A stretch of DNA of 64,000 nucleotides from Treponema sp. (lineage in GTDB: Bacteria > Spirochaetota > Spirochaetia > Treponematales > Treponemataceae), in assembly GCA_016290995.1 (NCBI GenBank), contig JAEEVR010000007.1:1-64000 (forward strand), given 5' to 3'. The position numbers and the translations under genes were made by a program. This document shows, in pieces, positions 17,268 to 26,364 of the stretch. The stretch's first letter is position 1. Every line of letters begins with the position of its first letter. A model generated the notes under the pieces. That model saw only the letters and a program-made list of their open reading frames with translations. It had not been told where the DNA came from and did not search any database.

Positions 17268-18359
17268 TTATTTATTACTTTTAGTGTTGTTGTCATAACG
17301 GCAAAGCATTTGCAAGTTTTCAAGCGTTGTCTTTCCGCCTTTTGACCACGGAATTATATGATCGCCTTCCATTTCTGTAAATTCAAAATGTTGCTTGCAA
17401 ATAGGACAAATGCCTTGTTGTTTTTCATAAGCTTTGCGTTTCATTTTCTCATCAAATTCCCGAAGGCTCAAATGACTTTCTTTTCTGTCAAAAAGATAAT
17501 AGTAAATGCCCTTGTGGTTGGTCACCTCGTCATTGTCGATAAGAGCAAGGATTTCCTTCTCTAATTTTGAAGGATCATATTCATTGTCGTGATACTGATT
17601 GTATAGAATCCCCCAATCAATGCCTTTCATTTCTTTTCGGTATGTTGGGAAAAGCGCCTTCACCCAGCCTATAACAAATTGAAAATATACCCAAAGTTCA
17701 TTGGCGTTTTCATCATTCTGATGTTGCCCCATATAATTTCTAATAAGCTTGTCGTCCTTTCCCAAATACCAGCTTAAAGCTGTTTCTAAAATTTCCTGTC
17801 GAATCGGATTGCCGTTTACATATTTGTCGCCTAGCAATTTTGCAGCACAATTGGATTTTGAAAATATTTTTTTAGCTTCCGCTGTCCAAGGACCTGCAAA
17901 AACTGCGTTGCGGATTTCTTGATTTGTAAGGCGCTCGCCCGCGATGTTTATTGTTTGAAACCAATCAAGTTTTTCGCTTGGCGTTCCCTCGCAAAAATAA
18001 ACTTGCAATTCGTAATTTAAAATCCGTTCTTTTTCGTCCGACTGTAAGTTTGTAAAATACCTCATGTTGTGGGAAAATGAACCGTTCACATAACGACATA
18101 TTGAAATCGTTCTTTGCTGGCCGTCTAAGACTTCATACCTACCGTCATCTCGAACAACCCAATACATTGTGTTAAGCGGAAAACCTTTTACGACAGTGTC
18201 CATAACCGCTTGCTGTTGATTGTCGTTGTAGCAAAACTCTCGCTGATACGGAGGGCGAATGTCCAATTTTCCGCTATATCCGACAACACCCGCCTCGTCA
18301 TTGTCAGCGTAACCGTCCACCAAATCACGGACTTTAATTGTGTGTAGAGTGATGTTCAT
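17268..18359 (-). CDS. DUF262 domain protein with C-terminal HNH endonuclease (GmrSD/BrxU/SspE-like organisation)
   Basis: PPYQREFCYNDNQQQAVMDTVVKGFPLNTMYW and DGQQR motif; C-terminal CPICKQHFEFTEMEGDHIIPWSKGGKTTLENLQMLCRYDN. Confidence 0.92.
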   Translation of the reverse strand: MNITLHTIKVRDLVDGYADNDEAGVVGYSGKLDIRPPYQREFCYNDNQQQAVMDTVVKGFPLNTMYWVVRDDGRYEVLDGQQRTISICRYVNGSFSHNMRYFTNLQSDEKERILNYELQVYFCEGTPSEKLDWFQTINIAGERLTNQEIRNAVFAGPWTAEAKKIFSKSNCAAKLLGDKYVNGNPIRQEILETALSWYLGKDDKLIRNYMGQHQNDENANELWVYFQFVIGWVKALFPTYRKEMKGIDWGILYNQYHDNEYDPSKLEKEILALIDNDEVTNHKGIYYYLFDRKESHLSLREFDEKMKRKAYEKQQGICPICKQHFEFTEMEGDHIIPWSKGGKTTLENLQMLCRYDNNTKSNK

Positions 18360-18361
18360 TG

Positions 18362-19450
18362 TTATTTTCTCCGTTTGATTAAAATACGAGCGTAAATGCT
18401 TTGATAAAGTTCACCAGTTTCGCAATCTTTAAATGCAGCGGGCTTTTTGTCGGTAGCTAAATGTTTTCTGTAAAGAGTTCCTTTTGCGTTTATTGTGAAC
18501 TTGCCAGTAGGTTTTCCATTTTTGTCTAGAATTTCCATCTTTCTTTCGTTGGTAAATTCACAACTTCCGACAATGCCTAGTCCGATAATTTCAAATTGAT
18601 CCGGGCTATAAATTGACACAAAAGTTATAGGTACACCTATGACTCCGTCATAGTCCATTGGTATGTCGGAAGTTTTATCTACATTTATGCCATCGAAGTT
18701 TTCATAATTAGGAAATTCATTCGTAGAATAATTCTTATACAAAACTAACTCTTCATGTCTTTTTGCAATATCTAAATTTGTATACCAGCAAATGTTTCCC
18801 AAACTGCGCCATTTTCGACCATTTTCATCTTGCCAAAATCTTGTAGTTCTGGGCTTATAATAATCAGGGACAATAAATTTCATATCCCCTGAATTGTAGC
18901 CAAGCCAAATTTTATTATCTTTAATCAAAGAAAAAATTTCTTTATATGTAATTGCATTTTGATTACCTATTATTAAAAAATTTTTTTTATATTTGATTAA
19001 TTGTGCTATATATTCTCTAAACAAACTGAATGGTGGATTCGTGACTACTATGTCAGCTTGTTTTAAAAGATCAATACATTCTTGGCTTCTAAAGTCTCCG
19101 TTACCATTAAATTCTTTTACTTCAACAGTAGAGAAATCTGTACTTGTTGGATCTTTTGGATTTCCATAATAATCAAGCCAAACAGCTTTTTCACAATCAT
19201 TTTGGCTGAATAAGTCCACCTCTTGATTTTTGTAGCAGGTTGATATTAAACGCTTTATTCCTAATTCGTTAAATTTTAGTGCGAAATATTTAAAAAAATT
19301 GCTTACTCGAGGATCGTCGCAATTACAAAGAATCGTTTTCCCATAAAAGTGCTGTTTGTAATGAGAAAGCTCCTTTTCGATATCTGATAGTTGAGTATAA
19401 AATTCATCTTCCTTATTTTCTTTTGCCGCATCAAAAGTTTTATTTGCCAT
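18362..19450 (-). CDS. EcoRI-family adenine-specific DNA methyltransferase
   Basis: DIVVTNPPFSLFREYIAQL (NPPF catalytic motif); N-terminal DEFYTQLSDIEKELSHYKQHFYGKTILCNCDDPRVSNFFKYF typical of this family. Confidence 0.9.
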   Translation of the reverse strand: MANKTFDAAKENKEDEFYTQLSDIEKELSHYKQHFYGKTILCNCDDPRVSNFFKYFALKFNELGIKRLISTCYKNQEVDLFSQNDCEKAVWLDYYGNPKDPTSTDFSTVEVKEFNGNGDFRSQECIDLLKQADIVVTNPPFSLFREYIAQLIKYKKNFLIIGNQNAITYKEIFSLIKDNKIWLGYNSGDMKFIVPDYYKPRTTRFWQDENGRKWRSLGNICWYTNLDIAKRHEELVLYKNYSTNEFPNYENFDGINVDKTSDIPMDYDGVIGVPITFVSIYSPDQFEIIGLGIVGSCEFTNERKMEILDKNGKPTGKFTINAKGTLYRKHLATDKKPAAFKDCETGELYQSIYARILIKRRK

Positions 19451-19585
19451 AAATTTCTTAATCCTAAAAATTTGACAATTTCTTAGTCAAATCAATAAAC
19501 TTTACAATAGTAAAATATAGCGCAAAGGCTTTGTATTTGTAAAGTTTTTATAGAATACTGAACAATTTTTCATAACAATTGATTT

Positions 19586-19930
19586 ATGGGTAATTTTTGG
19601 CTCAGAGTTGATGAAGAATTGGAATTTCTCGGAAAAAACAAAACTTATCTTGCCAGTAAGTGTGGATTCAGCCTTGCGAATATAAATTTAGGAAAAAAGA
19701 GGAATAGCGTTCCTTCCGCGGACACCGCCGTCAAAATCGCGCAAGTTCTCGGCGTAAGCGTGGAATATCTCGTTAACGGCGCGGAAGGAGCAGCTTCAAA
19801 AGCCAAAGCAGAAGAAGAAAAACAATTAATGCTTTACAGGAAATACAGCAAACTCATTTCAAAATGCGAAAAACTTCCGTCAGAGCAAGTCAATTTTTTG
19901 TCGCAAATTGCCGATAGATTGGAAAAATAA
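19586..19930 (+). CDS. XRE-family regulator, divergent from the methyltransferase
   Basis: YLASKCGFSLANINLGKKRNSVPSADTAVKIAQVLGVSVEYLVNG. Confidence 0.85.
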   Translation: MGNFWLRVDEELEFLGKNKTYLASKCGFSLANINLGKKRNSVPSADTAVKIAQVLGVSVEYLVNGAEGAASKAKAEEEKQLMLYRKYSKLISKCEKLPSEQVNFLSQIADRLEK

Positions 19931-19983
19931 TTACTCTTACATAATTTCTTGCTTTATTCAAAAAAGCATGGTAAACTAGATCC

Positions 19984-20241
19984 GTGAAATTTGATGAATT
20001 ACCAAAAGCAGAACAAAAACGCTTTTTGAGAGAGTATTTTATAAAAACTCTATTGGCTTTTTTGCTTATTGCATTTATACCGATTTCTATTGTTATTCTG
20101 TTATTAATATTTAAGCATCCGATTTTTGCGGCATATTGCTCAATTATTGTTATTGTTTGTTTTTGGGCGGCATTTGGCAAATACAAACAAGATAGAGATG
20201 ACTTTTTCTCAGAAGCTGAATTTACTAAAATTGAAAAATAA
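19984..20241 (+). CDS. Small hypothetical membrane protein
   Basis: 85 aa with two hydrophobic stretches. Confidence 0.5.
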   Translation: MKFDELPKAEQKRFLREYFIKTLLAFLLIAFIPISIVILLLIFKHPIFAAYCSIIVIVCFWAAFGKYKQDRDDFFSEAEFTKIEK

Positions 20242-20242
20242 C

Positions 20243-21064
20243 CTATGCCAAACTCGTTTCTTTTAGCGCTTCAAGAACTTTGTCCAATGGCGCTCCCATT
20301 TTTTCCGCAGCGGTTTCGGGAGTGGCGTTATAATCACGAATCAGTGTAAGAGCGTCTTCCACGGCTTTTTGCAGAGTAGCTTCTTCGGCGGCTTCGGTCA
20401 TAATGTCAAAATCGTGTAAATTCATGTCGGCGTACTCCTTCCTGAATTTTTCGTTTTTCTTGGCTTTTGCCACGAACTCGGAAAGCCGCTTTGAATAGTC
20501 GTCTTCGCCCGGTTCGTTGGTTTGGATAAACCGCAATAGCGCGCGGACTTTTGGATCCTCCACGCTCTCGTACGCTTTAGCATTATACACGACTTTGACG
20601 CATTTGTCATCCAAATTAACGCAATTATTTTCCGCGCAAATTGTTTGGAAAGTGTATCGGGGCAGGCCGTAGCCTTTTTTCTTTTCGTCGTGGAAGGGGT
20701 CGAATTTGCAAATGAACAAAATGTAGCTTTCTTTTAGCTTTGTGTAAGGCTGGCCTTTCATAAGGCTGTCGCAGTCAACCATAGACTGGTAGTAGCGCAT
20801 TCGCTTGCCCAAGGCCTTTTGTGGATGGGACTGCAATTCCACATCGATGACTCTGTTCTCGTCCTTTAGGTAAACGTCCAGCCTCACGCCATGAGAAGTG
20901 TAGTAAGGTTCAATGGCTTTTTCAAGTTCCGGGTACTTCACTTGCTTAACGCGGACGCCAAGCAAACGCTCCACCAACTCCGCGGAAATTTCCGGGTCCT
21001 TCATTACGGTCTGGAACATTCCGTCGTCCGTGAAGGTAAGCTCGTCAAAAGGTTTTCTTTTCAT
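20243..21064 (-). CDS. Rpn-family recombination-promoting nuclease / PD-(D/E)XK transposase-like protein
   Basis: KPFDELTFTDDGMFQTVMKDPEISAELVERLLG...GVRLDVYLKDENRVIDVELQ. Confidence 0.88.
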   Translation of the reverse strand: MKRKPFDELTFTDDGMFQTVMKDPEISAELVERLLGVRVKQVKYPELEKAIEPYYTSHGVRLDVYLKDENRVIDVELQSHPQKALGKRMRYYQSMVDCDSLMKGQPYTKLKESYILFICKFDPFHDEKKKGYGLPRYTFQTICAENNCVNLDDKCVKVVYNAKAYESVEDPKVRALLRFIQTNEPGEDDYSKRLSEFVAKAKKNEKFRKEYADMNLHDFDIMTEAAEEATLQKAVEDALTLIRDYNATPETAAEKMGAPLDKVLEALKETSLA

Positions 21065-21282
21065 AAAACTTCTCCTAAAAAAAAGGAACCGCGTTTTTTG
21101 CGATTCCCTTATGCATATAAGATATAAATTTTATTAAAAAAATTAGCATAAAATTTTCAAAATCGTAATAAATTTTCATGCATTTTCTCTCTTTGGCCTA
21201 TACATTTGTTTTTTCCACTCCACCTTGCATTTTCCTTAGTTCGCGCTATAATAGGTCCATACACACTCAAAAGGAGAGAACT

Positions 21283-21840
21283 ATGACAAACAAAAACAAA
21301 AGAACAATCATTCAAATCGTGTTGGCGATTTTTATTGTTTTGTGCGCGGTTAGCAACGTTTATCTATTGGCGGAATCGCCGTCTAAAAAACTGATGCCAA
21401 AAATCGGAACGGTCATAAATCTTTTGGCGTTGGCAAGCGCCAGCGTGTATTGCTTTAGCGGCTACAGCAAAAAGGCGGCCGTTTTTTTCAAGGGATTTTT
21501 CTGCCTTTACGCGCTCCATGTCCTGACTGGAACTTACGGAATGGTCATTGACTTTAAGGGTTCGCCGATGGCGGCGGCCTGGATACTTGCTTTTGAGATT
21601 ACGTTCGCGTGCATAATGCTGCTTTTTATTCCGTCAAATCTTGGCGAACAAAAGTCAAAAATCATTTCGCTCGCGGCGCTTTTGATTTGGCTGGGCTTTT
21701 TCGCTCATCATTTTATTTTCAAGAGCCATACAGTCGGCTTTTACACCATACGCATTTTTTCGTATCTCATCAGCGCGTTCATCGCTTGCGTTATGACTTA
21801 CGCCAAATACGCCGACAAAAAGGAACGCGAGACAGAATAA
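21283..21840 (+). CDS. Hypothetical integral membrane protein
   Basis: Multiple hydrophobic helices; ATG after aaggagag. Confidence 0.6.
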   Translation: MTNKNKRTIIQIVLAIFIVLCAVSNVYLLAESPSKKLMPKIGTVINLLALASASVYCFSGYSKKAAVFFKGFFCLYALHVLTGTYGMVIDFKGSPMAAAWILAFEITFACIMLLFIPSNLGEQKSKIISLAALLIWLGFFAHHFIFKSHTVGFYTIRIFSYLISAFIACVMTYAKYADKKERETE

Positions 21841-21845
21841 AAATT

Positions 21846-22496
21846 ATGTCTGACAAGATGACGATGGATTCTTCGGGCTTTGTGTTGTTGGCGGATTTTG
21901 TTCCGCAGATTGTGCAGGAGATCCGCTACTATTCAACTTACAATTTTGTGGGCGACAGGATTGACGGCTACGAGGAGCCTTGCGCGATTTTGACCAGGGA
22001 GGCGGCGCGGGCTTTGCGAGAAGCGGCCAACGAGCTTTGCGCGCAGGGCTACAGGCTAAAAGTTTTTGACGCCTACAGGCCCGCTTGCGCGGTAAAGCAT
22101 TTTCAGCTTTGGGGAATGGAAGACTTGGACTTGCGCATGAAAGAGTTCTTTTATCCCGAAATCGAAAAGCAGGACTTGTTCAAAAAGGGCTACATCGCCG
22201 CGCGTTCAAGCCACACTCGCGGAAGTACCGTTGACCTAACATTGCTTGACATGCAGAACGGAAAAGAAGTTGACATGGGCGGCCCCTTTGATTTTTTTGG
22301 CGAGCGTTCCCACCCAGACTTCAAGGGCGTCACCCGCGAGCAATACGAAAACAGAATGTTCCTCCAAAACGCGATGAGCAGGAACGGCTTTGTTCCGCTG
22401 GATTGCGAATGGTGGCACTTTACGCTAAAGGACGAGCCCTATCCCGACACTTACTTTGACTTTCCGGTTTCGTCGGCGTATTTGAGAAAGGAATAA
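21846..22496 (+). CDS. D-alanyl-D-alanine dipeptidase, M15 family (VanX-like)
   Basis: YRLKVFDAYRPACAVKHFQLWG, SSHTRGSTVDLTL and CEWWHFTL zinc motifs. Confidence 0.92.
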   Translation: MSDKMTMDSSGFVLLADFVPQIVQEIRYYSTYNFVGDRIDGYEEPCAILTREAARALREAANELCAQGYRLKVFDAYRPACAVKHFQLWGMEDLDLRMKEFFYPEIEKQDLFKKGYIAARSSHTRGSTVDLTLLDMQNGKEVDMGGPFDFFGERSHPDFKGVTREQYENRMFLQNAMSRNGFVPLDCEWWHFTLKDEPYPDTYFDFPVSSAYLRKE

Positions 22497-22545
22497 AAAA
22501 TTGCGGCGGGCGCCGCGCTAAGGCCGCGCGATATTGGAGGAAAAA

Positions 22546-23130
22546 ATGAAGGTAATTCTTTTTAACGGAAGCAGAAACGAAAAAGGCAGCACATACACGT
22601 CGCTAAAAATCGTGGCCGACGCTTTGGTCGAAAACGGAATCGAGGCCGAAATCTTTTGGGTTGACGGCAGAGCGCTTTCTGGCGAGATGAGGGAATTGGT
22701 TGACGAGGCGTTGGAAAAAGTCCAGGAGGCCGACGGAATCGTTTTGGGCTCGCCGGTTTACTACGCCTCTCCGTCCGGAGAGATGGTCGCCTTTTTGGAC
22801 AGGCTTTACTGGGAAGGCGAAAAGTACCTTCGCTTTAAGCCGGCGGCCGCGGTGACTGTAGCGCGCAGGGCCGGAACCACCGCCACCCTTGACGTTTTGA
22901 ACAAGTACATAACTTACGCTCAGCAGCCTGTCGTCACTTCCCGCTACTGGAACATGACGCACGGCTCCAACGGCAATGACGTTCTAAAGGACGAGGAAGG
23001 AATTCAGATAATGAAAACAATCGGCCGCAACATGGCTTGGATTCTAAAAAGCATTCAAGCAGGAAAGGCCGCCGGCGTTCCCCAGCCACAAGCAGAAAAA
23101 AAGGTTTTCACCAACTTTATAAGGTCGTAG
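22546..23130 (+). CDS. Flavodoxin-family / NADPH-dependent FMN reductase
   Basis: MKVILFNGSRNEKGSTYTSLKIVADAL...VLGSPVYYASPSGEMVAFLDR. Confidence 0.92.
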   Translation: MKVILFNGSRNEKGSTYTSLKIVADALVENGIEAEIFWVDGRALSGEMRELVDEALEKVQEADGIVLGSPVYYASPSGEMVAFLDRLYWEGEKYLRFKPAAAVTVARRAGTTATLDVLNKYITYAQQPVVTSRYWNMTHGSNGNDVLKDEEGIQIMKTIGRNMAWILKSIQAGKAAGVPQPQAEKKVFTNFIRS

Positions 23131-23142
23131 AAAGCCTAAAAC

Positions 23143-23182
23143 GTTCGCTTCTTGGCCTTGCAAACTATTGGCAAGCCGCCCG
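23143..23182 (+). repeat. Direct repeat, left copy flanking the toxin-like lipoprotein gene
   Basis: CGTTCGCTTCTTGGCCTTGCAAACTATTGGCAAGCCGCCC vs 26365-26404, about 37/40 identical by eye. Confidence 0.65.
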
Positions 23183-23191
23183 CAAAAAACA

Positions 23192-23220
23192 TTGACAAAA
23201 CACGGATCTGCCCTTAATAT
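23192..23220 (+). promoter_or_regulatory. Sigma70-type promoter
   Basis: TTGACA 23192-23197, 17-nt spacer, TAATAT 23215-23220. Confidence 0.7.
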
Positions 23221-23248
23221 AAATATAACTGCATTGTTATATTTATAT
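23217..23248 (+). promoter_or_regulatory. Perfect 13-bp inverted repeat between -10 and Shine-Dalgarno
   Basis: ATATAAATATAAC-tgcatt-GTTATATTTATAT, directly followed by GGAGGAG. Confidence 0.8.
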
Positions 23249-23260
23249 GGAGGAGAGTTT

Positions 23261-26200
23261 ATGGCCAAGAATCCTTTGTTTTTCATCGCGCTGTGCGCCA
23301 TTTTGTCATTGGCGTTAATTTCGTGCAACAACAGCGCGGCCCCTAGCAGCTCTACACCGCCTCAAAATAATTCAGGCGCGGACCCTAACGATTGGGACGG
23401 CGACGGCCTTTCCAATTCGGACGAAATGAACGTTCACCACACAAACCCCTATGACGCGGACACCGACGGCGACGGCTACAATGACTATGACGAAGCTGTA
23501 ACTCTATATAGCTCCGGCACAAATACATTCAACCCATTGATTGCCGACACGCCCGAAGTTCAAATTGAAATAACCGGCGCGCCCGCGATTACGCTGATTA
23601 AAACTCTTTCCAGCGGCCAAACGGAACAGGTGTCCGTTACGGAGTCCAACAGCCAAACCGCAACTTCATCTACATCAAATTCCCGGTCAAGAACCGCTTC
23701 GTGGGAGGGCGGCTTTACTGTCGGCGCGGAATATACGCATAAGTGGGGCTTAAAAGACGGCTCCGAGTCGAGTGTGTCCATAAGCGGAAGCACGTCTTGG
23801 AAATGGGTGCGCGGAAACACTTCGACATTCTCGCAGACTGATTCGCTTGCCCTTGCCCAAAGTTACGCCAACACAAAGGCGCAATCGGCGACGCAGACTG
23901 TAAACTATACTGGCGGAACCATTAGCGTCCCCGTACAAATCAAGAACACCAGCAACATCGCTTATGTCGTAAAAAACATAACTCTCGTAGCCTATAAAAT
24001 TTCCTACGACGGAAACAACGGACAGAACAGCGAGGCCGTGGCAAACCTCTATCCTGGCTCGCAAGCGGCGGGAGCGGATCCAACGGCGGCCAACGCGACG
24101 CTGTCAGCCGGCGGCGCAGCGGAAATTAAATTTGCATCCGGGCAATTGCCAGTCGCCGCGATAGAGTCAATCATGAACGGGCTTGTGGGCTTTAGGGTTG
24201 AAGTTTCAACGCTGTTGATTTCTTCAGAGGATACAAAGGACTTTACAAAAATCAGAACCGCCGTTGACGCAAAGGACGCGCTTTTGACGGTTGACTACGG
24301 CCCCTGCTTTGACAGTACAAAAATGACGATTGCCAACGCCCTTCCAAAGCCAAAAAGCTTTCAAGTTGCCACAAAGCGAACGCCTGACTCTATTGCCGGC
24401 GCGGCGCCGCAATCTTACGCCAAATTGACGCTTACCCAAGCGATTGCGGACTGCCTTCCAAATGTCGTCGAATATTATGAAGACGATAGCGGCCATAAGA
24501 TGATAAAAAAAATATACGACGTCGAAGGAAAATTCACCAACTCTTCCGACATGGAAGGCGACTGGTTTGTAGCGCATGTCTCTTATCAAAACAGCCTTGC
24601 TACTGTTCAATACTATAGTCCAAGCGCCGCTTACAACGTTGACCAAATCTATGTTAACGCTGGAGACGAAATTACCGTCATGTACAGCGTTGACAAAGAC
24701 GGCGACCGCATTCCTCTTCGCCAGGAGGAAATTTTCGGCACCTCCGACGACGAGCCCGACACCGACGGCGACACTATCAGCGATTACGCGGAGCTCACCG
24801 GCTGGACGGTTACGGCTTCCACCCCGAATTACAAAACCTGCTCAAATCCTGCGCTCGCCGACACCGACGGCGACGGATTGCCTGACAACACTGACCCTTA
24901 TCCGACTATTTCCAAAATCCTTTCAAACGCGTATCTAGAAAGCGTCGCCGTAAGCTACGAGCCGTTCAGCAGGGCATCCTATGATAGGGGCAAGAACATC
25001 AACCTTGACATAAGCTTGCTGGATTCGTCCGTAATGAGAAACAGCGAATGCGAGGTGCTTAACCTTGCGTCCATTGATCCGAGCGCAACAAATACCGACG
25101 GATCAAGCCAAATCGTCTATGCGCTAAAGGGCGGTGAAATCCCCAGCTCCGCCTTTGTCCTTACGCCAAAAGTTCCTTACGGAATCGTCACATACGAGTA
25201 TTACCTTATAAGAGGATGGGCAACAAAAGACGCTGACTACGGCTTGGTAACAGGCACTAAGACTTACGGAAATGAGACATACGCCGGCCTGACGGCAAGT
25301 GAATACAACAACAAAACCTCCTTGTCGGCGTCCGCTTCTGACGGAGTATTGAGCCTTGGAAACCTTCCAATAGGAAAATTCAAGATTGCGCTTAAGGCTA
25401 CGTCTTCAGACAGCTCAAAGACTGTTTGGTACGTGATTCGCTTTGACGCTCCGCTTGAGGTTCCTAACAACGCAAGGGCAAAAGTCACTGGAGGAAACGG
25501 CGAGAATGCGAAAGTCGCGCTTTCATGGGCGGGCGTTACCGACAGCCGCGTCACAAAAGTTCTTGTAGTGCGCTCGCTTGCAAGCGCCGCAACCGCGTCT
25601 TTTGTTCCTGAACATGACGAGATTGTGGATGCAGAGGAACAGACGATTCAAAACGATGTTTCAACATCGCCTTTGTATTTGGTTTACTCCAAGGATTCAG
25701 TTCAAGCCATTGACCACATCAAATGGGCAAGCGGCTGTTGGTATTATTTTTACACATATAGCAAAAGCACCAGCGGCAATGAAATCACTGTAAGCTCTTT
25801 GGGAAGCCCGGTCAACGCCATCGCGGATTTGCCCGACTCATTCAATGTCACGGCTAAATTCAACATGCTTACAATTACTGACGACTTTGGCGACGGCGGC
25901 CACACATTCGAGCTTAAGTGGGAAATCTGGAAGCAGCAGGATGGCAACGTTGAAGAGATTGTAAACAACCACACGGAAACGTGGGAAGGCGACTATGACA
26001 ATGTAAGAAAGCCAAATTGGTATTCTCTCGCAAATGATGATTGCGCGGCGACATTTGTTAATGCCAGCAAGATAAGCAATCACTATTTTAGAGTGCATGT
26101 TCGTTTGCGTGAGGTTGACGATGGCGGAAGCGACGACGACATAGACGACGTCAATTTTGACTTGCTCTATGACGCTTCGACAAAGACTCTAAAGTACGAT

Positions 26201-26359
26201 TCAAACAAGCACAATTCCGGCGCCGATTCAGGAAGCAGTTTGACGCCGACAGAATTTGTCTTTGGCCAGGCAACGCCGACCCGCTTTTACTTTGACACCA
26301 AGAATGGGCATAAAAGCGTAAAGGGCTACTTTGACCTTACGCTTACTTGGGGAAAGTAA
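23261..26359 (+). CDS. Large lipoprotein with thrombospondin-type-3/binary-toxin-like Ca-binding repeats and protective-antigen-like region
   Basis: Lipobox LISC; DWDGDGLSNSDE, DTDGDGYNDYDE, DTDGDTISDYAELTGWTV, DTDGDGLPDNTDPYP; FNPLIADTPEVQIE followed by a Ser/Thr-rich segment. Confidence 0.75.
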   Translation: MAKNPLFFIALCAILSLALISCNNSAAPSSSTPPQNNSGADPNDWDGDGLSNSDEMNVHHTNPYDADTDGDGYNDYDEAVTLYSSGTNTFNPLIADTPEVQIEITGAPAITLIKTLSSGQTEQVSVTESNSQTATSSTSNSRSRTASWEGGFTVGAEYTHKWGLKDGSESSVSISGSTSWKWVRGNTSTFSQTDSLALAQSYANTKAQSATQTVNYTGGTISVPVQIKNTSNIAYVVKNITLVAYKISYDGNNGQNSEAVANLYPGSQAAGADPTAANATLSAGGAAEIKFASGQLPVAAIESIMNGLVGFRVEVSTLLISSEDTKDFTKIRTAVDAKDALLTVDYGPCFDSTKMTIANALPKPKSFQVATKRTPDSIAGAAPQSYAKLTLTQAIADCLPNVVEYYEDDSGHKMIKKIYDVEGKFTNSSDMEGDWFVAHVSYQNSLATVQYYSPSAAYNVDQIYVNAGDEITVMYSVDKDGDRIPLRQEEIFGTSDDEPDTDGDTISDYAELTGWTVTASTPNYKTCSNPALADTDGDGLPDNTDPYPTISKILSNAYLESVAVSYEPFSRASYDRGKNINLDISLLDSSVMRNSECEVLNLASIDPSATNTDGSSQIVYALKGGEIPSSAFVLTPKVPYGIVTYEYYLIRGWATKDADYGLVTGTKTYGNETYAGLTASEYNNKTSLSASASDGVLSLGNLPIGKFKIALKATSSDSSKTVWYVIRFDAPLEVPNNARAKVTGGNGENAKVALSWAGVTDSRVTKVLVVRSLASAATASFVPEHDEIVDAEEQTIQNDVSTSPLYLVYSKDSVQAIDHIKWASGCWYYFYTYSKSTSGNEITVSSLGSPVNAIADLPDSFNVTAKFNMLTITDDFGDGGHTFELKWEIWKQQDGNVEEIVNNHTETWEGDYDNVRKPNWYSLANDDCAATFVNASKISNHYFRVHVRLREVDDGGSDDDIDDVNFDLLYDASTKTLKYDSNKHNSGADSGSSLTPTEFVFGQATPTRFYFDTKNGHKSVKGYFDLTLTWGK

Positions 26360-26364
26360 ACATC

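Noticed and set aside
16979-17298. Plus-strand ORFs (101 and 76 aa) after hisG
   Set aside because: They translate a GC-rich structured repeat; composition and lack of motifs argue against coding.
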